From CADAWZ01 sp045114665 (GTDB taxonomy: Bacteria > Vulcanimicrobiota > CADAWZ01): a DNA stretch of 12,412 nt. The stretch covers positions 1 to 12,412 of the forward strand of contig JBGUKW010000139.1 in NCBI GenBank assembly GCA_045114665.1. The letters are read 5' to 3'. The position numbers and the translations under genes are program-made. How positions within the stretch are numbered: position 1 is the first letter of the stretch; every line of letters starts with the position of its first letter. Below the pieces are notes generated by a model. It was not told where the DNA came from. It did no database searches and was given only the letters and a program-made list of their open reading frames with translations. Of the stretch, positions 1 to 7,772 are shown piece by piece.

Positions 1-872
1 ATATCTTCATATTCTGATTTTTTATAGTTATGTGATTTGCAATGAGGGCAGAAATATTCTAAAGCTACAATTTTTGTTGAAAATGGATAACCATCTTCAA
101 AAGTATAATCAATTAAATTTTTTTCTTCTCCGCAATCATTACAAGTGAATTTTCCTTTTTTCACATATCCTTCTTTAGGATCGAAAATTTTATTTTTACA
201 ATTTGGACAAATTGCTTCTCCATTTTCTTTAAAATTATGTTCAAATAAATTTCCACATTTTGAGCATATTAGAGTAAAAATATTATTTTTGAATGAAATT
301 ACAAAACTTGAATAAAGAAAATGTTCTTTACAATTTGTATTTGTCTTAACTTTTTTGACATGGAAATAATACATTACATCAGCTGTTTTGTGGCAATTTG
401 GACATTCTGTTTTATAATAATTTTTGAGTTTTTCTGAAATAGAATTTTCTAATTTTTTCAGCTCATTTCTTAGATTATCTATGTTTATGTTTTGAATAAG
501 TGCTTTTGTAACGAATTTTGATAGAGGTTGCAAATCACAGCCTATTACTTTTGTACCCAATCTAATTGCTTCAAATAATGTTGTACCTCCACCCATAAAA
601 GGATCGAGAATTGTAATATTTTCTAAGTTTTTGCAATTATGACTTTTGTAAATTTCATCAAAAATGAAATCTTCTTTAGAAAGTAAAGCACCTAATAACA
701 TCATTCTAAAATTTAGAGTTATTCTTCTTGCAAAATATTTGTGAACAAAAAACGCAGGTTTCTTTCTACTTGCTTCTTTTCTTGCAAATTCATAAACTTT
801 ATCAAATGGAATATCTTCTAAAAAAGCTGAATTGTCAAAATTGTCGGTGCTTAGATTTGTTTTATTAATCAT
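1..872 (-). CDS. DNA methyltransferase with zinc ribbons, N-terminal part (DUF1156-like), cut by window edge
   Basis: The open frame runs from an ATG at 872 to the window edge (about 290 residues) without a stop, so the gene is partial at its 3' end. Residues 22-60 contain a P-F-D-K-V-Y-E-F-A-R-K-E segment and then HKYFARR, which resembles the N-terminal signature of DUF1156-type DNA methylases (A-x-R-E ... WWARRP). DPFMGGGTT at residues 90-98 is the S-adenosylmethionine-binding motif I of amino-methyltransferases, followed by GCD at 111-113 as the acidic ribose-binding position. After it come several CxxC pairs (CPNC, CSKC, CPNC, CNDC, CPHC) forming zinc ribbons between motif I and the catalytic DPPY-type motif, which must lie beyond the edge. 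The likely role is N6-adenine or N4-cytosine DNA methylation. The start lies 11 nt after the pfaD stop with no good ribosome site, so translation may be coupled. Whether it belongs to a restriction or phage-defence system cannot be seen. Confidence 0.8.
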   Translation of the reverse strand, partial: MINKTNLSTDNFDNSAFLEDIPFDKVYEFARKEASRKKPAFFVHKYFARRITLNFRMMLLGALLSKEDFIFDEIYKSHNCKNLENITILDPFMGGGTTLFEAIRLGTKVIGCDLQPLSKFVTKALIQNINIDNLRNELKKLENSISEKLKNYYKTECPNCHKTADVMYYFHVKKVKTNTNCKEHFLYSSFVISFKNNIFTLICSKCGNLFEHNFKENGEAICPNCKNKIFDPKEGYVKKGKFTCNDCGEEKNLIDYTFEDGYPFSTKIVALEYFCPHCKSHNYKKSEYED

Positions 873-883
873 AATTTTTGCAA

Positions 884-2479
884 TTAAATAATTATATTTT
901 TTCTTGGTTTTAAATCTATTGCCGAGAAAAGCTCGATTCCCTGTCTTCTAAAATCAAGAAGTCTCTGATATACAGCAGTTCCATACAAAATATTTAAAGC
1001 AACATCTGCCACTTTTCTATTTTTGTAATCTTCCATAAAAGAGCCTTTGCACCACTGATTAAATGTTCCTATTGCTGGACCACACCAAATTTGGAAATCA
1101 ATTTTTCTATCTTCTTGATCGACTATTGGCCATTTTGCAGACTGTCCTAAATATGATCTAAAAATAAGTGCCATTTTAAATTTTGGGCTTGATTCAGCTT
1201 TTTCTATCATTTCAGGATCGGCAGATTCAAAGAATTTTTTTGTGCTATTCCAAACATTTTCAAGACTATCTCTAAATATACTCATTTCAAGAGATTTTCT
1301 CTCTTTTTCTGGAATTTCTTCAATACTTTGATATGTGCAGTAGAGATTATATAATTTTTGGGCTCTCATAGGGAATAGTGTTCCCTTTTTTAATACTTGG
1401 ACTTTTGCTCCTATTTCAAACATATCTGCAGAAGGTGCTATTGCTGTATCTGCTTGACTTGCCTGTGAAAGCATTTGTCTTACAGTGTCTGATGTTCCTG
1501 ATTCTTGACATGCTTGGTTTATTGTTCCTGTTACAATATATGAAGCACCAGAGGCAAATGCCATTGAAGCTGAGGCAGGGGAGCCTATGCCTCCACCAAA
1601 TCCTATCCTCAATTTTTGGGTGTATTTTTTCTGCATTTCATCTCTCAATTCAATAAAAGAACCAAGAAGAGATGGTGCAGGACGACTGTCTGTGTGTCCG
1701 CCTGAATCAGCTTCTGCTGTGATGTCTTCTGCAATTGGAATTTCAAGAGCTAATTTATATTCTTCTTCTGTTATCTCTCTTGAATTTAGAAGCTCTTTTA
1801 AAATGTTTTCAGGGGCAGGGGAGAAGAATTTTTTTGCAACTTCAATTCTTGAAGCCTTTGCTATTATCTTATTTTTTCTGACAATTTCGCCACTGTCATT
1901 TCTTTTTAAACCTTTTACAGCATATTTAATAAGTGCTGGAGTTAATTCAATATATGCAGAGGCTTCAGCAATATTTATTCCCTTTTTAAACATCAATTCA
2001 ACAGTATTTTTTTCTGCAGAATAATTTGAAGGTGTATTTATTATGTTACAGCCAAATCTAATATTTCTTTGCAATAAATCGTCTGTTTCAATGTCGAGTT
2101 GTTTTAGTGAATAACCACCTGTTCCTATGAATCCAATACAACCTATTTTATACAGTTCTTCAACGATTTTTGGAGAGCTTATGCCTTTGGCCATTGAACC
2201 ACCTATATATGGATATTTTATTCCATACGATTCACAAAACGATCTATCTCCTAAATCTTCCATTTCTATTGGCATAGAAAATGCTATAATATCAAGACCT
2301 TTTGATTTATCTGATGTTATTTCATTTTCTGTTGAATAAAATAATTGGCCATTTTCACACAAAATAAAAAGTGGCTCTTTTATATTTTTTACGGCTTCTG
2401 ATATTTCTTTTATGTCATTTATTTTTGTTTTGTCTGTTCCAGTCCATTTTAGACCATATTTATTTGTTGTAGGTATCAT
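884..2479 (-). CDS. pfaD: PfaD-family FMN-dependent enoyl reductase / nitronate monooxygenase-like protein
   Basis: This 531-residue protein matches the PfaD/PksE family, FMN TIM-barrel enzymes that act as trans enoyl reductases in polyunsaturated fatty acid and polyketide synthesis. Visible signatures are YIGGSMAKGI (91-100), the diagnostic EADSGGHTDSRP (256-267), the phosphate/flavin-binding RIGFGGGIGSP (291-301), GASYIVTGTINQ (311-322), and the long family C-terminus with ADMFEIGAKVQVLKKGTLFPMRAQKLY (351-377, read as blocks) and QIWCGPAIGTFN (463-474). Length is normal for the family. The ATG at 2479 is supported by GAAAGG (2493-2488) 8 nt upstream. No polyketide synthase, acyltransferase or phosphopantetheinyl transferase gene lies in the window, so its partner is either encoded elsewhere or it works alone. 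It is followed 11 nt later by the methyltransferase gene and may be cotranscribed with it. The family call is firm; the substrate is unknown. Confidence 0.9.
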   Translation of the reverse strand: MIPTTNKYGLKWTGTDKTKINDIKEISEAVKNIKEPLFILCENGQLFYSTENEITSDKSKGLDIIAFSMPIEMEDLGDRSFCESYGIKYPYIGGSMAKGISSPKIVEELYKIGCIGFIGTGGYSLKQLDIETDDLLQRNIRFGCNIINTPSNYSAEKNTVELMFKKGINIAEASAYIELTPALIKYAVKGLKRNDSGEIVRKNKIIAKASRIEVAKKFFSPAPENILKELLNSREITEEEYKLALEIPIAEDITAEADSGGHTDSRPAPSLLGSFIELRDEMQKKYTQKLRIGFGGGIGSPASASMAFASGASYIVTGTINQACQESGTSDTVRQMLSQASQADTAIAPSADMFEIGAKVQVLKKGTLFPMRAQKLYNLYCTYQSIEEIPEKERKSLEMSIFRDSLENVWNSTKKFFESADPEMIEKAESSPKFKMALIFRSYLGQSAKWPIVDQEDRKIDFQIWCGPAIGTFNQWCKGSFMEDYKNRKVADVALNILYGTAVYQRLLDFRRQGIELFSAIDLKPRKNIII

Positions 2480-2487
2480 TATTTTAA

Positions 2488-2493
2488 CCTTTC
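2488..2493 (-). promoter_or_regulatory. Ribosome binding site of pfaD
   Basis: GAAAGG lies 8 nt before the ATG at 2479 and supports that start. It is one of the few clear Shine-Dalgarno sequences in the window. Confidence 0.6.
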
Positions 2494-2538
2494 TTGTATT
2501 GTGTTAGTAATTCGGAAGTTAACTTAACTAAATAACTT

Positions 2539-2583
2539 GCTTTCACAACTTTTGAGTACAATACACTCAAAAGTTGTGAAAGC
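2539..2583. repeat. Perfect 19-bp inverted repeat with 7-nt loop between the DA1-like and pfaD genes
   Basis: Arms at 2539-2557 and 2565-2583 are exactly complementary over 19 bases, with the loop acaatac between them. There is no T-run after either arm, so it is not a classical intrinsic terminator on either strand. It could be a transcript-end processing hairpin, a protein-binding operator for pfaD, or a dispersed intergenic repeat. Confidence 0.85.
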
Positions 2584-2609
2584 TGATAACAAGCCAAATT
2601 ATTTAATCT

Positions 2610-4199
2610 TTAAAATGTGTTATGATTTTTTACATATTCAAGAAGTGCTGATTTTGATTGCAGGTCTTCCTCAAGTTTTATCATCTTTTTAAAGCCTGTT
2701 CCATAAATTGGATCATCATCTTTTTGAGGCGAATTTATCATTTGATCTGCTTTTTCTTTATATCCAACTTCTTTTAATGTATTATATTTTACCCATTCTG
2801 CAAAACCTTCTGAAAAAGAATGGTCTTGTGAATTTTTCATTAATTCCATTTTTTTATTTTGATGATCCCAAGCATGACCATATTCATGGGCTAATGTTGC
2901 AAATGCTAATTCATAAGGCATTCCATTTTGCAAATATATAGTATGAGCTCTTTTATTATAGAAATTGGATAATGAATAAGTTGTGTAACAATATCCCAAT
3001 ACTCTTTGATCAGATAAGTATCCGATATTTTTTGTTCTGTCTTTTAATTCTGCAGAGGAAGACAAAATAATGTTTTCATTTGGAACATCTACCTCTATTC
3101 CGCAAGACTTTTTGACATATATTTTTACTTTGTCATATAGTTTACTTAAATCATTTATATTTGTTATTTTCTCTTTATTGCAATTTGTACATAAAATAAA
3201 GTCTTCATCTTGGAATCCAATAAATTTTGTTGGCAAGCCACAGTTAAAGCAATGAGGATGTTTTTGGAAACAATCCGCACAGCATTTTCCTGTTGGGAAT
3301 TTATAGTATTTTGCCATTATTGGATTGTTACATATTATACATTTTGGAACTTCATAAGCTATATAACAATTTTCACATACTTTACCATAATTTCCATTGT
3401 AATATTTGTCTAAGATTTTATTGCAATAGTAACATTTTGATGCTATATAATTTTCGAAACAGTTTGCACAATATTTTTCTTTGTTTGAAATAAAATATTT
3501 CCCAATAAGTTTGTTATTGCAATGATGACATCTTTCAACAATATAATTTTCATAGCAGTCTTGGCAATATTTTTTCTTTTTTACTTTGTAATATTTTGTA
3601 AGAGGATTGTTACATCTTGCACATTTTTCTAATATATATTTATCATAGCAATCTGGACAATAATTTAAGTTTTCGTATTTCCAATATTTTTCCAATCTAT
3701 TTCCACAGAGACAACATAATGTCGGATCAGAATATACAGGGGAAGGAATAGTTTTTTCTTCGGTTCTATCGTCCTGCTCATTTTCATTATCTTCTTCTGT
3801 CGTTTTTGATTCAATTCCAGTAGAATCATTGCTGTTAAATGGTTTAAATCCTAAATTTCTATTGTTCCAACAGCTTTCACACAGTGTTTGCCCCTCAGAA
3901 GTTTTTGGTTCACCTTCTATTTCTAAGCCACAGACAGCACAATATTTATTGTCCAATTTTTCAGAAACTGCTTCTGCTTTATCTTTTTCTTCTTTTTTTA
4001 TTTCTTGTTTTTCGTTATTTTGCTTGTTTGTTTCATTATTTTTATTTTTTGAAGATTTAAAAAAATTTCTTGTATTTTGTGTTATTTGATTGAAATAGTT
4101 ATCAAAATCAGAATTGTTATTTTTATTTGAAAAACAACCTGTAATCAGTGTTGATATAATTAAAATTGTAAAAAAAACTAAAATGGTTCTGTACTTCAT
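2610..4199 (-). CDS. Lipoprotein with seven LIM-like zinc modules and a DA1-type metallopeptidase domain
   Basis: I start this gene at the ATG at 4199 (529 residues) because it opens directly into a lipoprotein signal peptide: M-K-Y-R, a hydrophobic stretch, then lipobox LITGC with Cys22. The frame stays open to a TTG at 4229, but that would put ten residues before the signal. Residues 23-80 are a polar Asn/Lys-rich linker. Seven CxxC-x(15-17)-CxxC modules follow at about 87-110, 162-184, 193-215, 224-247, 256-278, 287-310 and 317-340; the last six are tandem, with recurring KYY and YCxDCYExYI elements as in LIM or LIM-like zinc fingers. The C-terminal domain carries HEYGH (438-442), a downstream SEG (Glu464, probable third zinc ligand) and DPIYGTGF (496-503), all features of the DA1 peptidase family. 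An exported, membrane-attached zinc protease is predicted; its substrate is unknown. It is flanked by a terminator upstream and an inverted repeat downstream, so it is probably its own transcript. Confidence 0.85.
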   Translation of the reverse strand: MKYRTILVFFTILIISTLITGCFSNKNNNSDFDNYFNQITQNTRNFFKSSKNKNNETNKQNNEKQEIKKEEKDKAEAVSEKLDNKYCAVCGLEIEGEPKTSEGQTLCESCWNNRNLGFKPFNSNDSTGIESKTTEEDNENEQDDRTEEKTIPSPVYSDPTLCCLCGNRLEKYWKYENLNYCPDCYDKYILEKCARCNNPLTKYYKVKKKKYCQDCYENYIVERCHHCNNKLIGKYFISNKEKYCANCFENYIASKCYYCNKILDKYYNGNYGKVCENCYIAYEVPKCIICNNPIMAKYYKFPTGKCCADCFQKHPHCFNCGLPTKFIGFQDEDFILCTNCNKEKITNINDLSKLYDKVKIYVKKSCGIEVDVPNENIILSSSAELKDRTKNIGYLSDQRVLGYCYTTYSLSNFYNKRAHTIYLQNGMPYELAFATLAHEYGHAWDHQNKKMELMKNSQDHSFSEGFAEWVKYNTLKEVGYKEKADQMINSPQKDDDPIYGTGFKKMIKLEEDLQSKSALLEYVKNHNTF

Positions 4200-4227
4200 A
4201 ATTTTGCACCAACCTGTTATTTTAGAC

Positions 4228-4261
4228 AAAAAAAGACAGGAAGAAAACTCCCTGCCTTTTT
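4228..4261 (-). terminator. Intrinsic terminator after the 642-residue TPR gene
   Basis: On the minus strand the arm 4261-4249 (AAAAAGGCAGGGA) pairs with 4242-4230 over 13 positions, two of them G-T, around a 6-nt loop, and runs into seven T residues (4234-4228). It begins just after the stop codon at 4268 and ends only 28 nt before the ATG of the lipoprotein gene. The A-run before the stem means it could also work on the plus strand. Confidence 0.85.
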
Positions 4262-4267
4262 AATATT

Positions 4268-6196
4268 TTATTTTGCTTGTATTCTCTGTTTCAACTGCTC
4301 TATTTTTTGCCTTAAAGGTGGAGTTGCTAAACTCAATGGTTCCATCATTACATATCTGCTATAAAGCTGAATTGCAAGATCGTATTCTCCATATTTTTCA
4401 GCAAGAATACCTTCTCCTCTAAAAGCATCTGAATCGAGAGCGTTGTATTTCATTGCCTCTCCGTAAGCCTGTCTAGCTTGTTCATGTTTTCCAAGTATTG
4501 CATAGACATCTCCTAATACTGTCCATAGATTTGAAGAAGCAGGAGCACATTTTAATTGTTTTACCAATTTTTGAATCAATTCCACACCAGCTGTTTTTGC
4601 TTCTTGATTTCTTGAGTTCATTAGAAGTAATTTGATTCTTCTCAGTTGCATACTGAATAAATCTGGCGAAGCCTCTATAGCACCTTCCATAACTGAAAGT
4701 GCCTCAGCAAATCTTCCTGTTTTCATCATAGCAGTTGCCAAAACAACTAAGAGCTGTTCATTTGCTTCTTTTGTTATATGTGAACATTTCAATCCTGAAT
4801 TTGCAAGTGATTCAGCTGTTTTCCAATCTGAATGTCTTATATAAAATTCACTAAGTGCTAAATAATTTCTTGCATCTCTTGAAGATAATTCGAGTGCTTT
4901 TTGATAACAACCTAAGGCAGTTGCCTCATCTCCCATTGCCTCACAGACGAGAGCAATATATCTGTAATTGCTATTTTCTTCTCTTCTGTAAAGTTCAAGA
5001 GCTTCTGGATAATGACCGAATTTGTAATATAGTTCTGCAAAGCACAACTCCAATGCACGATGATATTTCATTCTCTGTGAACTATCACCTGCTTGTGGAA
5101 TTATTGAATTATAATATGCTATAGCTTCAGATGATCTATCAAGTCTTACATATATTCTACCAAGTTCATATAGTGCTTGAATATTTTTGTTGTCAATTTG
5201 TAGGCAACTTTGAAGTGATGCGATAGCTTCATCAAAAAATCCACCTTGAATTTGCTGAAGTGCAAGTTGTAAGAATGAATTTGAATCACCTGGATGTGTT
5301 TGAATATATTGTTTATAATCTTCAATGAGAGAAGTATGCATATCGGCCCATTTGTGAGCATAACCTTCTCTTGCATATAATTTTAATAATTCTGATTTCC
5401 ATTGACAATAACTGTTGTTTGTTTTTGCTTCTGGAAGTAGAATTAAAGCCTCATAGTATTCTATGGACTGTGAAAATTCATTTGCAAGTCTGCAAAGTCT
5501 TGCAACACCTTCTAATAGAGGAATGCTTTTGGGGTGTAAATTTAAGGCTTTTCCTGCTATTTTTATACCAAAAAGCATTACTTTATGTCTTTCTTCTTTG
5601 CCTAAATATGCCCCTTGCATTTCTTGGAAGAAAGCATGACCAAGTGGATCATTTGTTCCTGCTTGAAGACTAAATATTTTATTATATACAATTTCTGCTT
5701 CGCTAAAATTACCTGATTTTACATAATCAAGAGCTAATTTCTTGAAGCTGTATATGTCTTCAGGATTTAACTCTGTTGCAAGTTTCCTCCACCTTACAGC
5801 TTTTCCATATCCAAAATGTTCTTCATAATATTCAGCTAATTTTATTGGAAAATATGGTTTTTTAGAAATTGAACATGCTTTCTCAAGAGAAGCAATAAGC
5901 TCTTCCTGCATATCCAATTTTTTTAGAATTTGATATTCTACAACATAATTATCTTCATTATCGGGATCTTCTTGAATTTTTTGCCTTATTTCTTCTAAAG
6001 CAGTCTCTGGATCATCTCCTATGTGATCACCAAGCACTTTTTTAGAAATGGCAACTTCTTCCTCAGTTTCTGAATCTTTCCTCTTTGTAGCTTTTTTTAT
6101 TAGATAATTCTTTTCACCACTTTTTTCACCTGAAGCTTTATCAGACATCATGGGCTTTGAGGGTGTCGCTTTTGATGGTAAAGGTTTTTTATTCAT
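4268..6196 (-). CDS. Cytoplasmic TPR-repeat protein, 642 residues
   Basis: The first 55 residues are a low-complexity, charged tail rich in Lys, Ser and Glu with no signal peptide or membrane segment. From about residue 60 to the end the protein is built of tetratricopeptide-type helix pairs. Clear units include FLQLALQQIQGGFFDEAIASLQSCLQIDN, ALYELGRIYVRLDRSSEAIAYYNSII, ALVCEAMGDEATALGCYQKALELS and VLGDVYAILGKHEQARQAYGEAMKYNALD (given as helix-turn-helix units with the usual G-x-x-x-x-A-x-x-x-Y/F-x-x-A-L spacing). Such proteins scaffold other proteins; no enzymatic domain is visible. GGGAG (6214-6210) lies 13 nt before the ATG, slightly far for a ribosome site. It follows the CarD-like gene by 43 nt and is closed by an intrinsic terminator, so it is probably the last gene of a psuK-carD-TPR transcript. 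Partner and function are not recognisable. Confidence 0.85.
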   Translation of the reverse strand: MNKKPLPSKATPSKPMMSDKASGEKSGEKNYLIKKATKRKDSETEEEVAISKKVLGDHIGDDPETALEEIRQKIQEDPDNEDNYVVEYQILKKLDMQEELIASLEKACSISKKPYFPIKLAEYYEEHFGYGKAVRWRKLATELNPEDIYSFKKLALDYVKSGNFSEAEIVYNKIFSLQAGTNDPLGHAFFQEMQGAYLGKEERHKVMLFGIKIAGKALNLHPKSIPLLEGVARLCRLANEFSQSIEYYEALILLPEAKTNNSYCQWKSELLKLYAREGYAHKWADMHTSLIEDYKQYIQTHPGDSNSFLQLALQQIQGGFFDEAIASLQSCLQIDNKNIQALYELGRIYVRLDRSSEAIAYYNSIIPQAGDSSQRMKYHRALELCFAELYYKFGHYPEALELYRREENSNYRYIALVCEAMGDEATALGCYQKALELSSRDARNYLALSEFYIRHSDWKTAESLANSGLKCSHITKEANEQLLVVLATAMMKTGRFAEALSVMEGAIEASPDLFSMQLRRIKLLLMNSRNQEAKTAGVELIQKLVKQLKCAPASSNLWTVLGDVYAILGKHEQARQAYGEAMKYNALDSDAFRGEGILAEKYGEYDLAIQLYSRYVMMEPLSLATPPLRQKIEQLKQRIQAK

Positions 6197-6239
6197 TCTT
6201 TTTTATAATCTCCCGAATAATGTTAATTTTTATATAAAA

Positions 6240-6788
6240 TTATAAATTTCTACATGTTCCCTCAATCATTTCATCTGCTTTTTCTTCTGTAATTGATGAA
6301 ACGAATGCAATTTCTGAAGCAAGTGTCTTTTTTGACTGTTTCAACATTGAAACTTCTTTGGGTGTCAATTTTTTAGCTCTTGAAAGCATTACTAAGTCTT
6401 TTATCACTTGAATAAGCATTTTAATATCAGAACTTTTTATTTTTTTTAAGTTGATATTATATCTTTCTGGTGATTTAATAGGTAAATCACTTTTATATTC
6501 TTTTAGATATTCAAGTAATTTTGGAATGTCTTCAATATCTATCAACTTTCTTATCATATTTTTTTGTACATTTGTGTTGATAGTCATTTTTAGCTTTTCA
6601 TTATTAAAAGATAGAGTAGCAAAATTATAGGTTGATTCATCTATAATTTTTTCTTCTCTACTTTCAACACAACCGATTCCATAGACAGGATGCATTACAA
6701 AACCACCGAGTTTAAATAAATCATCCTCAGAATTGGCTTTTACTTTTTCTATATTTGGAATAGTTTTTTCAACATTAAAATTACTCAT
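6240..6788 (-). CDS. CarD/CdnL-family RNA polymerase-binding transcription regulator, apparently without the DNA-wedge tryptophan
   Basis: Length (182 residues) and layout match CarD/CdnL. An N-terminal RNA-polymerase-interacting Tudor-like domain (about 24-85) contains FKLGGFVMHPVYGIGCVES, the counterpart of F-x-x-G-D-x-V-x-Y-P-x-H-G-V-G. A C-terminal helical DNA-binding domain follows (about 86-180), with SSDIKMLIQVIKDLVMLSRAKKLTPKE and a final SEIAFV, equivalent to the conserved S-G-D-x-x-x-x-A-x-V-x-R-D-L ... L-S-x-x-E ... S-E-L-A. In characterised CarD proteins the segment before this reads WSRRYKANL, and the Trp wedges the minor groove at the upstream edge of the -10 element. Here the aligned segment reads SPERYNINL (106-114), so Ser106 replaces Trp. 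An N-terminal extension of about 23 residues is present. The gene starts 36 nt after psuK with no strong ribosome site. Family membership is firm; whether it regulates rRNA-type promoters as in other bacteria is inferred. Confidence 0.85.
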   Translation of the reverse strand: MSNFNVEKTIPNIEKVKANSEDDLFKLGGFVMHPVYGIGCVESREEKIIDESTYNFATLSFNNEKLKMTINTNVQKNMIRKLIDIEDIPKLLEYLKEYKSDLPIKSPERYNINLKKIKSSDIKMLIQVIKDLVMLSRAKKLTPKEVSMLKQSKKTLASEIAFVSSITEEKADEMIEGTCRNL

Positions 6789-6824
6789 AATTTATGGAAT
6801 TCTCAATAAAAAAACAAATTCCTT

Positions 6825-7760
6825 TTAAATATAAGATGTTATTTTTCCTGCTATTCCCAATGCTTTTTCTTTTGTCAATTTATCGGAAACAGCTTTTTCA
6901 TCTGTTATTGTTATTGTTGCGCAGGCTATTCCTAGTTTTACTGATTCTTCAAAAGATTTACCGTCCATTAATCCTGCAATAGTTCCTGCTACAAGGGCAT
7001 CACCTGCTCCAACAGAATTTATTACCATTGTTCTTACTGAAGGTATAAAACCTTTAAAAGTTTTTGAAGCACAATAAGCACCTTCTGAACCGAGAGTTAT
7101 TATTAGGTTTTCAACTCCCATTTTCAATAGTTCTTCACTTGCATCTCTTATATCTTTTTCGTCTGTTATTTGCCTATTTACTAAGGATTCAAGTTCTTCT
7201 TTGTTTGGAGTTGTAAGGGTTACTCCATTCATGTAATTTTGAATGCTATGAGCTCTACTTGGTGAAACAGGTTCAACACAAATTGGAATTGAATATTTTT
7301 TTGAAATGGATAATAATTCAAGAAGTGTTTGATCAGGGATATCTGCATCTACAATCATATAATCAGATTCTTTTATAATATCTATATTTTCTCTTATATA
7401 TTCAGGTGTTATTTCTGACATTATTCCCATATCAGAAATACTTGCATCGAGTTCTCCCCTTGAATTTATAATAGCTAAAAATATACCAGAATTTTCTTCA
7501 CATTTTTTTATTTTTGATACATCAACTCCAGCTTTTTGGGTAGAATTTATCAAAAGATCAGAAAAGCCTTCATTTCCAACAACGCTTAAAAGTGTTGAAT
7601 GAACTCCTAATCTTGCTAAATTTTCAGCAATATTTCTTCCTACACCACCTGGAGAAAATTCTACTTTTCCTGGATTTTTTGTCTTTGAAAATGTTTTTGA
7701 TCTACTTTTTCCCTTAATATCTATATTTGAGGCACCTATGATTACGACTTTTTTATCCAT
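6825..7760 (-). CDS. psuK: Pseudouridine kinase (PfkB/ribokinase family)
   Basis: This 311-residue PfkB-family sugar/nucleoside kinase resembles E. coli PsuK closely. Shared blocks are the start VVIIGASNIDIKGKS (5-19), NPGKVEFSPGGVGRNIAENLARLG (29-52, in blocks), GELDASISDMGIMSEITPEYI (102-122) and the C-terminal NSVGAGDALVAG (248-259), in which Asp254 of GAGD is the catalytic base. TPNKEE (184-189) is the family N-x-x-E metal/phosphate motif. PsuK phosphorylates pseudouridine to pseudouridine 5'-phosphate, which PsuG then splits to uracil and ribose 5-phosphate; it salvages the modified base released by tRNA and rRNA decay. No psuG is visible in the window. The start is fixed by GGAGGT at 7772-7767, 6 nt before the ATG. 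It lies behind a terminator and heads the psuK-carD-TPR group. Another nucleoside kinase specificity is possible but less likely, given the matches outside the general PfkB motifs. Confidence 0.88.
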   Translation of the reverse strand: MDKKVVIIGASNIDIKGKSRSKTFSKTKNPGKVEFSPGGVGRNIAENLARLGVHSTLLSVVGNEGFSDLLINSTQKAGVDVSKIKKCEENSGIFLAIINSRGELDASISDMGIMSEITPEYIRENIDIIKESDYMIVDADIPDQTLLELLSISKKYSIPICVEPVSPSRAHSIQNYMNGVTLTTPNKEELESLVNRQITDEKDIRDASEELLKMGVENLIITLGSEGAYCASKTFKGFIPSVRTMVINSVGAGDALVAGTIAGLMDGKSFEESVKLGIACATITITDEKAVSDKLTKEKALGIAGKITSYI

Positions 7761-7766
7761 TTTTAA

Positions 7767-7772
7767 ACCTCC
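7767..7772 (-). promoter_or_regulatory. Strong ribosome binding site of psuK
   Basis: GGAGGT lies 6 nt before the ATG at 7760. It is the best Shine-Dalgarno in the window and makes psuK the likely first gene of its transcript. Confidence 0.75.

Noticed and set aside
1378..2339. Plus-strand reading frames over pfaD
   Set aside because: They overlap a clearly conserved minus-strand gene, have no recognisable domains, and their composition looks like the antisense of the real gene.
4200..4229. TTG start at 4229 for the DA1-like lipoprotein
   Set aside because: It would place ten polar residues before the lipoprotein signal and start inside the terminator's T-run. The ATG at 4199 opens directly into the signal peptide.
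6796..6822. Terminator between psuK and the carD-like gene
   Set aside because: Only a 6-bp GGAATT/AATTCC stem with a 15-nt loop and no following T-run; too weak.
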